From NCBI RefSeq assembly GCF_963678635.1, contig NC_087066.1, positions 45,931,225 to 45,995,224 on the forward strand: a DNA stretch of 64,000 nucleotides. The letters are read 5' to 3'. The DNA comes from Symsagittifera roscoffensis. Taxonomy: Eukaryota; Xenacoelomorpha; Acoela; Convolutidae. This document shows, one piece after another, positions 41,550 to 52,900 of the stretch. The number at the start of each line of letters is the position of its first letter. Position 1 is the stretch's first letter. The notes below the pieces were generated by a model. The model did not search any database. It saw only the letters and a list, made by a program, of their open reading frames with translations, and was not told the DNA's origin. A program made the translations under genes and the position numbers.

Positions 41550-43155
41550 TCATACTTTTTTATTTGATTCTTGCAACCAGCAGAAACTTGTTTTTTGGTA
41601 CCGAAGACTATCTAAAAATTATAACAGAGTTTTCCCCCAATTTTAAGACATTGAGGGAATAAAGGTCAAATTTGTGTTTCAGAGTTGATATTTTCTGCCC
41701 AAAACAAAAAATCATAGTCTGATCCCCGCATTTGGGCTAATTCTGAGGGCTGATTGCGCACCACAATGTACAGGAGGAAGTGTTTTTTTTTTCACATGTC
41801 TAAATTTGTACTTGACTAGTTGAGTTTTGGGCAGCTTCAGGCCTTTGTAAAGCTTTGGAGCAGCGCTCAAGATGAACAAAACGCCTGCAGCAAAAATGGC
41901 AAAAAAAGTTTTGATCTGAATGCATAAAACCTAATTGCCAACGACCTTGGAGTTTTTAAGAAAAACTTCCAAACTCTCGAAGATTCGGAAATGTCTGTTC
42001 GTTCAGAATTAAATATTATGCCCGTCTCCATTAACCAATCGGCTCCCGAAAAGTTAGTTCTGAGCTATCTGTTCTCGCAATTAAAGTCTAAATAACTCCA
42101 TATTGTGAAATCAATAAAAAAATTTTTGCTACAACTTATTCATTAAATCCTTATAACTTTGAAATAGTTCAAAGGATTTCAACTTGAACCATTTCGCAAA
42201 ACTTTTATGAGCAATTTTTTCTAGTGATTAAAAACTTAAAGTGATTTTATTCTACAAAAATTTTTTTAAGAAGCAAGGAGATTGATGTTTTTTGTTAGTT
42301 TGCTTCAGACAGATCAATCTGTGCAAGCAAAATTTTAGACAAAAGTATAAAGTTACTATCTAGACTTGAAGTGACCTTGAATTCAAATTGTCTAAAGAAT
42401 GGTTATTTAAACTTTTAGAAATTTCTAGACTTTTGAAAATTTAAAAAATCTAACACGTCATCGGCCGTCTTATAATTGAGCCTTCAGCACTTATTTTAAA
42501 CGTTTGTCTCGATAAACACAAATCTATCCCGAGTTGACTAAAACTTCTTATATTACAAATTTCATATATTTACAACCGCTTGCAATACAATTTCATACAA
42601 TTCCAACGCACAACAATTTCTAAAAAAAACTTTTGATAAACAATTTTTTGTGTTTCACTACCATTGCCTATTTTATCATTTTTTCCAAAAAAGGATGTTT
42701 CGCTGTGAGTTTTTGTGTTTTCTCTTTAAACATAATAATCAAGGATTATCTCAGTGAAATTAAAATTCTGGCTAAATGGCAATAATTGCCTATCTAAACT
42801 GCAATCGCTTTCACTGTTGATGTTTTCCCAAGTGTTACACGTCAGAACCGTAAATTTCATAGAGGAAAAAGAACAATTTTTTTTTTTGAAAAACTTAGTG
42901 CTAAAAAGTCGTTTAATTTTTTTTTTGCAGAAAATAAAATTTGTCTCTTAATTGATTTTTGACAAGTATGCAAAGTGTCTTGGTTTCTTTTTACTGAACA
43001 GTCTAATCTCGACTAGGTTATTGACCGAAATATAAAAGTTGTTTTGCACTCAAAATTTTTGTTTCGGCAAACTTTTGTTTGAGTATACAAGTGATGTTGC
43101 AAATAAGTGAACAACAGTTTTTTCTCTTAATCCTAAAACATTTGAAAACAAATGA

Positions 43156-43704
43156 AACAAGACTGCTCGTATCAGGGCAAAGCCCTGAAAGCTCCGACTG
43201 GCTATTAACGTTTATGAAGCAGTAATAACATACACAACATAAAAAAATTAAATGAAACAAAATAAAATGAAAAATGTTTTTTCTAAAGTTTGAAAATTTT
43301 TCTATGAAAATCATCTTCCACACATTTAAAGTACAAAACAATAGATTTCGCTCCTTTTAACAAATCAATTATGGCAAATAAGCTTCTTTCAACCAATTTG
43401 GAACGATTTCTAAGACGGATTAAATCTCCGCTTACGCGTTAATAGCGCGAAATATATCGCGCGTTAATTGTCCCAAATCGGTCAAAATGGCCAAAATGGC
43501 AATCTTTAAACCCTCATAACTTTACGAAAATTGTCACAGGTGAAATATTCTTTCAAATTTTTGCTCAGGACAATAATAGCTTTCGAACGACAAAAAAAAG
43601 TTCCGTCAAAAATGGCTAGTTAAAAAGTCGAAATTTGTCTGAAGAAAAAAAAACCCACCCCGAGCACAAATATTCCGTTACTTTCGTATCGGAAGTCGGA
43701 ACAA
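43156..43704 (-). repeat. R1 element in duplication unit 2
   Basis: Near-identical to the copy at 41000-41549, with the 3' hairpin CAGGGCTTTGCCCTG intact. It marks the less damaged of the two copies. Confidence 0.85.
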
Positions 43705-45204
43705 TCATACTTTTTTATTTGATTCTTGCAACCAGCAGAAACTTGTTTTTTGGTACCGAAGACTATCTAAAAATTATAACAGAGTTTTCCCCCAATTTTA
43801 AGACATTGAGGGAATAAAGGTCAAATTTGTGTTTCAGAGTTGATATTTTCTGCCCAATTCAAAAACATTTAATGGTTTTCCGAACTGCACTGTGATTTTG
43901 AGAAACGTATTTTATGAAAAATTTTTCATTTCACAAATTTTAGTTAATTGTTACCAATCGTTTTGGAAAAGGCAGCAAAAGTCATCCACATTCTGATGAT
44001 ATATTTCATTGAACTGGTTTTTTTCGCAAATTTTCGCAGTTAACTAAAATTTCAGTGCATTTTGTACTGAAAATAAACTCTTTAAAGCTGATTAAAACTA
44101 ACTGGGTAGCATGAACTCAAGTTTTCAAACTCGGTAAATGTTGGACAAAATTGATGAAAACAAAATGTATTTAAAAATTTGCAAGCTTCTTATGGTGCAA
44201 TATTTTTGTGACACTTCATACAGAATAATATCATTGAAACGGGTAAATTTTCTTGGTTGAAAATAGGGGAGTCAATCAGGGCAAAATTGTTGAGAAAAAC
44301 AAGTTCAAAAATATTTTCTCAGTTCATTTCATCCGGTTAATTCGAATCAGCACTTATAAGGTAGTTTAGCACAAAAGCAATGAAAATTCGATTAATTGTG
44401 AAAATATGCAAACACAAAAAATAACTCAATTTATTGAATTATCTCATCTGAATTCTGAGAATTTTTGCTGCCTGTTGCAAAAAGAATGGATTCAAAACCC
44501 AAATAATAATTATTTTTTTCGTTTTCATTATCCGGTGTTATTGCATGTGGAGACATACATCAAACGTACAAGATATAAAATAATAAAATGAAAACTCTGT
44601 GATTTGATAATTTCTGGATGAAAAGTAGTCTTACAACGCCATACAAGTAAAAAGAAAGCTAGTCATAGATTTGCTTTCTACAAAAATGCTAGTCAGAGGA
44701 AAGTTACATAATTTTATAATGTATGCAATTTATGGAAAGCGTAATTGGGACTGCTTGACTTTTTTTTCTGATAACCCGGGCAAATACATATTAATGAACA
44801 TTCCCTTATTGGTACTTCTTACAACATCTTTTTTTTGGCTACCGACCCGAAAACTTCTCTAAAGGGGCTGTTGGTGCCAATTTATAATATTTGAGGGAAA
44901 CTCAATGGTATCAGCATTTTTGGTTTGTGTTTTGTTTCAATAGTAGCCTGCTGCGCAGTGTTTGTGTGCAAAGAAAGATCTGTATAGTGTTTTGGGAGAA
45001 CTGGAAAAATCATCTGGGTGAACTTAAAATTAGGAGATTTAAAATTCTTGAAATTGTATTTTTCCACGCAATCCTTTGAAGCCACTATTGCGTATAATGA
45101 TTTTTTATTCTATAAAAAGAATCATCCTTCTGACAACAAGGAAAACTAATAAAACAGGAGGTTCTAATCAATTAATCAAGATTCATCAGCAACAAAAACT
45201 GTCT

Positions 45205-45404
45205 NNNNNNNNNNNNNNNNNNNNNNNNNNNNNNNNNNNNNNNNNNNNNNNNNNNNNNNNNNNNNNNNNNNNNNNNNNNNNNNNNNNNNNNNNNNNNNNN
45301 NNNNNNNNNNNNNNNNNNNNNNNNNNNNNNNNNNNNNNNNNNNNNNNNNNNNNNNNNNNNNNNNNNNNNNNNNNNNNNNNNNNNNNNNNNNNNNNNNNNN
45401 NNNN
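45205..45404. other. Assembly gap (200 N)
   Basis: Exactly 200 unknown bases. The right flank carries TGGATTATAA repeats, so the gap may hide more of a tandem array. The open frames crossing it are meaningless. Confidence 1.
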
Positions 45405-45440
45405 CATAATCAATTACGTGGTCTAAATTTGCCACAATAA

Positions 45441-45470
45441 TGGATTATAATGGATTATAATGGATTATAA
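45441..45470. repeat. TGGATTATAA tandem repeat (3 units)
   Basis: Three perfect 10-bp units just right of the gap, followed by related CATTATAATCGATTATTATCC sequence. Similar motifs occur near 5970, 6500 and 37470. Confidence 0.75.
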
Positions 45471-46799
45471 TGACAACATTTTAATACAACATTTTTCCAT
45501 TATAATCGATTATTATCCATGGAACTCCGGTGCGGGTATGCCAGATCCCGTTCTGTGCTGTCACTAATCTTACCTTTTAAACGAATATGTCAACATGCAT
45601 TAGCCTTCAGGTATAACTAAATTGCTTACTAACCGCTTTTTTGGACGATGATGTTGAATGAAGACTTTTTTTCAGCTCGCAACAAACTAGCCATTTATTC
45701 TATAAATCAAGTTTGATGTAAGATTTCGGAGTTTCTTTTATAAATTAAATTCTATCGATGCAATCAATACCTTGCGAGTTAATGAATTTTTTTTGGTTGG
45801 CAACAATTTGCATGTACATGAATTTCATTTTTGGGAGTTTTTTCGGCTTAAATGTCATCATAAGTCCCTTCGATCTAATGACCAGCACAATAGCTCTGTT
45901 TACACACGTGTTCCCAATAAACTGGTTACCGGTAGTTTTGCTTTTATCTGCGGCGTATTTTTGCCCTGAGCTTGCGTCCGAGCTTGACACAGAGTTGACT
46001 ATGCCAATTAAGTCCAGTACTCTGAAAAAAGAAGGAACTATACCATAATCGAATGCGGCAGGTGCAATCATCTCATAGCCGAAGAACCGAATGGCCGAAA
46101 ATTTTTAACAAATGAAACAGTCCATAACAGAGAAAATATCACTCTCATTTCTTCGCACATTTCTGAATGCTCAATTCTGACTGACTATCTAAATAGTTTT
46201 AGAGATATTTATTCGACCTATACGTCCATAAATGGGTTTCAAAAAATTTTTAAAACATTTTTCTTTAAGAAATTTTTTTGAAACGGATTAAGCAGTTTTT
46301 TAATTATGCTAGTCGTATTATTCCAATGTATGGGAAAAGTATGAGTAGCTTGGGTCTTTTCTGTTATACGGCCCAAAATTATCAAGTTATTAACTGAGCC
46401 TCCGTTTTCAATAAAAATCCTCATTTTTTTGCTGGAGTTATTTTCAAACAATCAGAGTTCAGCATTTAGAATTAGTTTTCGAGACTAAAAAATATTATTT
46501 TTGGGCTGTATAACAGAAAAGGCTCATTAGCATTTTGTTCTATGGTAGTCAGACTAGGCTGTCATAGTTTTCGTCTATTCAGCCCTTCGGTCAGGATGGA
46601 TTCACCCGAACGGGGCTGATGAGCGCTGATGTTGATTTGTTCGCTGAGTTGCATCTTCACGGCTTTGCCCTTTTTTCTCTCTGTTTTATTAATTGGATCG
46701 GACGGGGGGCATTGTAGTCTTGGCACCATCACTTCACTTCTTATCTTTCATCATCGTCTTTTTGATCAGCTTTGAAATCAGTTTACTCTTTGTGTAATA

Positions 46800-47000
46800 T
46801 TATAATATTATTTTTTTATTTTCGTCTTCAGTTCGTAAAGTATTGTCGACAAACGAGCAAATTTCGATTTTTTTTTTCGATTTTTTTTTACTTTTAGCTT
46901 TTCTAATTTGAAAAAAAAAGAAAAACCTTTCATTTTTTTCTGTTATTAATGCGGTCGCAACTGTCTGTGTTACTCGCACAGCCACCGGTTATCCATGTTT
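46800..47000 (+). repeat. R2-like element, 3' portion
   Basis: It ends GCGGTCGCAACTGTCTGTG, a stem CTGTGTTACTCGCACAG, and CCACCGGTTATCCATGTTT, which matches the R2 3' end apart from substitutions. The left boundary is unclear. Confidence 0.5.
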
Positions 47001-48581
47001 CAATGTATTTTTGATTTTATCTTCGAATATATATTTTTTTTCGTGAGGGCAGAGCGACTCAACACTACCAGGGAGCAAACTACAAATGGCTTCATCATAA
47101 CGTACAAAAACCAAATTCTAGCCTCTTTAACTGGCACTGAATCAATAATGAAGGGTAAACACTATAAGTTTGTCTGAAGCAAATTTTTCATACCGGCTTT
47201 TCTCGATACTGAGAAAACTTTTTTAAATTTATTTATCGACAATTGTTTTTGAGATGGATCGAAGCAAGGATTTAATGCCATATACCACTCGACCCATTTG
47301 CTTTTATTGTGATATCTGATTTGAATGAGAAAAAAAATTCGAAAAGTGTAAAAAAAAAACAAATCCGAATAGGAATTTTCTACCCACTTTCAGTGGTCGT
47401 AACCGATACGGTAACTTTCAATTTTAATAATTGTTCTTGTCAGTAGCAAATCAAATGTGAAGTATGCTAATATTTATTCATGTCCATTTGTGACATTAAC
47501 AAGGGATAGTATACGTTTAAATTTAGAACCCTTGTCACAGACATCCAACTTAAGAGGAAACAGTTCAGAATATGTTCTATCTTTCTGCGTTTAGAAGTTA
47601 TCAAATATTAATTTTTTACTCTTGATTCAAGAAAACTTTTCCGACAGAAAAAAAAATTAATTTACCCGGGAACTTAGGCGATTTGAAAAATGTTATTTAT
47701 TATTAGGACAAAAAATCTTTAGCTGAACAGTTTTGAAAAGTTTTATGTTAAAAGAAAACACCAAAACTCCATGAAAGTTGACTAAAGCAAAATTAGCATT
47801 TTGTTTAAAATTGAGACTGAAAGTCAATAAAAAAGTTCTGGGCGAGACTTAAAAAAATAATGCAATTATAAAAACAATTTCGTGAAACAACTGTTACCAA
47901 AAATAAGATGGTACCTTTTGCTGTCGGAAACTTTTTGCTCCGTCGCTCCATGAAATTAAATGATACAAAATCATCGTGCTTTCTCCTTTTTTCTAGAATT
48001 TGTATCCTACAATGTTTTAATCAGTTGAATTAATAAAGTAAAAATCATTTCTGAACTCAAATAAATAATTCCAAAGAGAAGCTTTGAAAACTTTTGCAGC
48101 TATTACTAGCTATCTTTTTAAAAATCTTATATTTGCTTTTTTGTCAAAATTTACGGCAATTTTTTTTTGAAATTTTTTGCACTACTTGAATGTATTTGTA
48201 GCTTCCAACTTTTTTCCAAATAGGGTATCTTTTTATTCTTTTCAGTTGCCTTAATCATAAAACTTTAATGTCAAAATTAAAACCTACCAACATAGTAAAA
48301 AAAAAACAATTTTTAGTTTTGCAGAAAATTGGCACTCGCATCCAGTACAAAATAGGATCATGGTTCTTCTTCAAAGATTTCACATCAATATCAAGACGAA
48401 TCGAATAGTTAGTGCATATTAGTTTATTAAATTTGCATGCCGCGATATCTGATTCGAATCAAATATGCGCAAAACATTTTATTGGAAACTTACTGGCTCA
48501 AAAACAAATCAGTATGGAGCTTATAGTGTGGAACTTCAGATAAAATTGATTTGCTGAAATGTTAAAAATGTTCAGTACTCG

Positions 48582-48826
48582 AATTGGTGCGAACTTCGAA
48601 ACCGTGACCTTTTTGTTTTTTGTATTAGTGCGAACTTTGTAACCGTGACCTTTTTGTTTTTTGTATTAGTGCGAACTTCGTAACCGTGACCTTTTTGTTT
48701 TTTGTATTAGTGCGAACTTCGTAACCGTGACCTTTTTGTTTTTTGTATTAGTGCGAACTTCGAAACCGTGACCTTTTTGTTTTTTAAATTAGTGCGAACT
48801 TCGTAACCGTGACCTTTTTGTTTTTT
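48582..48826. repeat. 41-bp minisatellite, six copies
   Basis: The unit is GTGCGAACTTCGTAACCGTG followed by ACCTTTTTGTTTTTTGTATTA. Copies are nearly identical (GTAACC/GAAACC and ACTTCG/ACTTTG variants), which indicates recent expansion. Confidence 0.95.
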
Positions 48827-49698
48827 TAACGCAAAATCCAGTATTTCTAACAAAAATTAAGGGGCCCTCTGATGAACCAGAGCACAGCTTGGTTGGCCTT
48901 CATTCGACTGACCTTAAAAAAACTAAAATTTTTGCCCCATCTCAAGAAAAATCATTCGAAATTTTCAGACTTAATTTAGAGTGAAGGTAATTCTATAGTC
49001 TATTTTAATGAGACTTAAAAAGTCTTTTGCGGTAAGTAATTTACTGTTAACTAGTTCTTGGAAATTCTGTTAGTGCCTCTTCACGCCAAAAAAAAATGAC
49101 TCAAGGAAATACGAAAAAAAAAACATTAGTTTTTTTTCAAAGATCAAATAGCACAACTGTGGTGTCATTTATAAGCAACCTTTCACTGTTGTTTTTTAGC
49201 AATAAAATCCGATGCAAATGTTTTCTTGTAAAAAATTTTTCTGTATTTTTGTGTTTTGGAGTTCGTATTAATAATTATATGTATTTTGTTATCAGCTGAT
49301 ATTGCGTGTTTCCTGTCAGCATCAGAGCTTTAGTCTGATAAGCCCCCCTCATATTTTCATCCCATTTGACATTTTATCTAATTTTGTCTCTTTCTCGCTC
49401 TGCCCACTATCATAACCAGCCATCTCCAAATTAGCAATAAAAGTTAAGCCTTACCCAAATTTGCCATTTGTTTGCCCCAACCGAACTTTAATCCATCCTT
49501 GTTTTTATTTTACTAATAGAAATTATTATACCCAATAAACTATCCTATTTCTTAACTCCTAATTTTTCTTAAAATCCCTTCTTGGCAGACTAAATCTACA
49601 AACTGAATACTTTTTCATCGAAACTCAAAATGTACTTTTGATTGCTATTTCTAAGCTTTTTATTCACTTGAACTTGAACTTGTGATCTAACTTACTAA

Positions 49699-49900
49699 AT
49701 GGCAGCGCGAATGTCTAGTTGCAATCAGCAGGACCCCGTCGATCTACCGCAACTCGTTTCCGATTTGATTCCACCCGAAATTACCATTGAACATCCGAGT
49801 CCCGAGTTGAAGCACGACTTGAAGTTGCAGCTCCAACAGCCTGTTACGACTACGTCGGCTGTTCCGATGGGGTTTGGTGGCAGCGGCGGAGCAGGGGGTC
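49699..49900 (+). CDS. SSPN: Sarcospan-like gene, candidate exon 1
   Basis: It starts ATGGCAGCG and encodes MAARMSSCNQQDPVDLPQLV, then IPPEITIEHPSPELKHDLKL and a Gly-rich end. The strong donor GTC|GTAAGT lies at 49901; the frame beyond it is open for 31 codons but is probably intron. Assignment to the sarcospan-like gene rests on strand, order and phase only. It could be the first exon of a separate gene. Confidence 0.5.
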
Positions 49901-52900
49901 GTAAGTTCCGACCGAGGAAGAGTGGCTTATCCCACCTAGTACAGTGCAGTGGGATTGGTACGACAGTATTCCCGGGTCGAAATAGCGGACCTTAGTTGGG
50001 TTTTTACATGATTTACGTTAGAAAAATATAAGTCGAATAAAACAATATATTACAATAGTTAATCTATAAACCTCATAAGCAATTTGCGTCAAGTTGTCAA
50101 ACAGCTACAAATCATTGTCAAAATCTAGTTTTTGAGCGTTAAATTAAACGTGCGGTAATTTCGAACCGGAATCTATGTAAGTGGGGGGTCTTCAAACCTC
50201 GGACGAGAGTGAAGGAGGAAAAGGAGAGGGACTGGACCGGAAGCAATTCCAGCTGGGCTCATCTTCAGGGCCGACTGCTACAATCCAAATTAACAGCAAA
50301 CAGAAACAGCAAGTCTCAAAAGCATCAAATCCTAAAATCTCACTTAAAAAATGAGTTTAGTCTTCGAGAGGTCTTAAACGTTTCTTTTTTTTCGAATTTT
50401 AATTCCTAATTTTTGCAAATCGATGCCATATATCAATTTTTTGACTTTTTTATGCGCAGCCAACTTGCTAATTGAAGTAACTCGTATTTGAACCATCTCA
50501 GTTATAATTTTAGCATATGTCATTTTTCTGTCACCAAAAAATCAGATTACTGAAATTAGAGATTATATTCATCTATTAGCTATTTTCTTTATTATTTACT
50601 TGTTTTCCGGTATCCACTCAATTCTGACATAAAAATAATTTACGTTGCTTTTTTGCTTTTTTATTACAAAGAAGATATTTAGTAGACTGAGAACGCTTTA
50701 CGAAGTAGAGTCTCAGATTTGAAACTTGCAGGACGAGAATTTCCAAATCTATTCAACCAATCGCGACAATCAGGAGAAATAAACAGAGAGCTTTTTCAAA
50801 CTGCGAACAGCGGAAAAGATCGACTGGAATGCGAGAGCCGAACGGTTCAATCCGAGCGGGTGCCGAGATCCGACTCCGAGCGATGAGCACGGGGACGCCC
50901 CCGAATGAGGACTCGGAATTCCACGGGCGGACTCGGGTGAACTCGGCACACGAGCACAGCTCGGCTCCGGAGGCGATGAGTAAGGGGAGTATGAGTCTGT
51001 TGTCGCCTGTTTCGTGGGAAATTGAATTCCATAAGCTGTCCGCCTCTTGTCCCCTCAACTTCAAGTAAGTATCGCTTTTCCAGTTCTCCCCTTTGATTTT
51101 AGCGAAAATATTATTACAGGAATTTGACCTTCACAATTGATCCAACATGAAACATTTTCGAGCATACAAATTGTCGTATGAACAAATTTTAGATACTTTT
51201 ATAAACTATAGTTTTGATTATTTTTCATTATTATATTTAACTTGACTAAATTTCCGCAGTTTGGTGTAAACTGTTTTGCGTAACTCGGACCCAAAAACAC
51301 AGCTTTGGAACAGGTCAGTTCGTCTGGTCTAAAATTAACCAGAAAGTACAGGATCAATTGATATAAAAATTATATCAATTGCCAGTGTATTTTCCGTATA
51401 ATTTAGGAGCAGGCAAAATTTAGCGATATATTTTTGGGTCAGAGTTTTGCTAAATAAATTACGCCATTGAAATTCTGGTGAAATTTTGAGATTCTGGTAA
51501 ATCACTTTTTATTTGAATTCAACCGAATTTGAGAAAATTAATTACTTGAAAAATTCAATTAGTTCATTTTATCCAATTGTTTTAAATCAGCAATGTATCA
51601 GCTTTTTGAACAGTGAAACTTCCGAGAACAACAGGAAAAAACTTGATCAAAAAGTCTACCAATGTAATGAAACGTAACATCAAAATTCGGCAAATTTTAG
51701 CTATCGATTGCATTAAGAATGGTATGAATAGTTTTGGTTTATGAGAGATGCTTATTAGAGATCTTTCATCATTAAAGAATGTTTGCGTTCAGACTGTTTT
51801 TGTAGGTGCTTTTTCCGACAGCTCAAATTTCTTGCTACTACAAAAAATTGACCCGACACCGAAATATTCAGTGGTTATGTGTCCTTCTAATTTCTTCCAC
51901 ATCCGAGTTTTTAAAAAAAAAAATTAGCTCGACAAAGACTGGAATAAATACATAATAGCAATTGAATATTATTGAAAATTTTTTATTCAAATTTTTTTTG
52001 TTTTTTGAGAATTAAATTTAGAATTTAATTAGTTTGAAGCTAACTTAATTAAGGATAGCCGGTCATTGTGCAAAAAGCACAGAATAATCCGACCATGGTC
52101 TTTGGAAAAATACAAAAAAATTAAATTAGTGTTGTTTTTTTCTCACTTATTAGCTGTCACAAGAACTTTTTTCTCCTTCATTAGCTCAAAATTAGACCAA
52201 AAACCAAAAAATATAAACCGGTTTTTCTCATCATTGATAAAATTGTTCCAAATTTTTTAGTATCGTTCGAATCACAACTGAAATGGTTTTAAAATTTCAT
52301 ATCACTCGACCCATTCTGATGATTATTTGCGGTACCTGATTTTGTGTAGAAAACAAAAAAAAATTGAAACACACGTTCCTCATAAAAATTTTCAAATGGT
52401 AGAAACAAAAAAATTATTTTTTTTTTCAAACCCACAAAGCTAAATTATGAAATTGAAAAATTTTATACTTAACTTAATTTAAATTTCAATTGTTCAAACT
52501 AAATTTCAATTTTTTACAGATAATCAAGGCATCTTTTTTATTTTAAGTTTATCCATTTTTGTGCCTTTGATCGCCTCATTCTACATCCCACTGAAGCTAT
52601 CGGGAAGATCAAACTTTAAAATTTGCAATCTAAAAACATTGCAGTGATGAGATTTTGATTTTGGCTTTTAGAAAAAGATTTTATTTGAAGCTTGAGCACA
52701 TGATCAAACCATTCATATTAGCCTTCCCAGATGGGGAACCCCAAATGCGCGTACGACCAAATGCGCGGAAAATTTTTCAGCCAATCAAAATTTATATCAT
52801 TATTGTTCCGACTTTCGATACGAAAGTAACGGAATATTTGTGCTCGGGGTGGGTTTTTTTTTCTTCAGACAAATTTCGACTTTTTAACTAGACATTTTTG

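Larger units (their letters stand above)
39552..43859. repeat. Recent direct tandem duplication, two units of about 2155 bp
   Basis: Unit 1 (39552-41706) and unit 2 (41707-43859) agree almost base for base at an offset of 2153-2155, with scattered substitutions and small indels. Examples are GTGTGATCC against GTCTGATCC near the start, and GCAAACTCT against GCAAAGCCC in the R1 hairpin. Both units contain one reverse R1 element and one minus-strand exon-like frame with a hydrophobic segment. Confidence 0.9.
38571..49698. other. Region between the CFAP58-like and sarcospan-like genes
   Basis: No confident gene. Contents: an R2 element (38754-39225), a 2.15-kb tandem duplication with two R1 copies (39552-43859), an assembly gap (45205-45404), a 10-bp tandem repeat (45441-45470), a further R2-like 3' end (about 46800-47000) and a 41-bp minisatellite (48582-48826). 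Both strands of 45745-46090 stay open for about 100 codons, but neither frame resembles a family I know. Confidence 0.55.

Noticed and set aside
45076-45435. Open frames across the run of N
   Set aside because: They exist only because unknown bases cannot form stops.
45745-46071. About 100-codon open frames on both strands
   Set aside because: The plus frame looks membrane-like and the minus frame looks soluble, but neither resembles a known family and no splice partners were found.
46600-46640. Hammerhead ribozyme suggested by CTGATGAG
   Set aside because: No GAAA box with flanking stems in the right order on either strand.
50753-51064. Open minus-strand frames over candidate exon 3 of the sarcospan-like gene
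   Set aside because: They are shadows of a high-CpG plus-strand frame that ends at a strong plus-strand donor.
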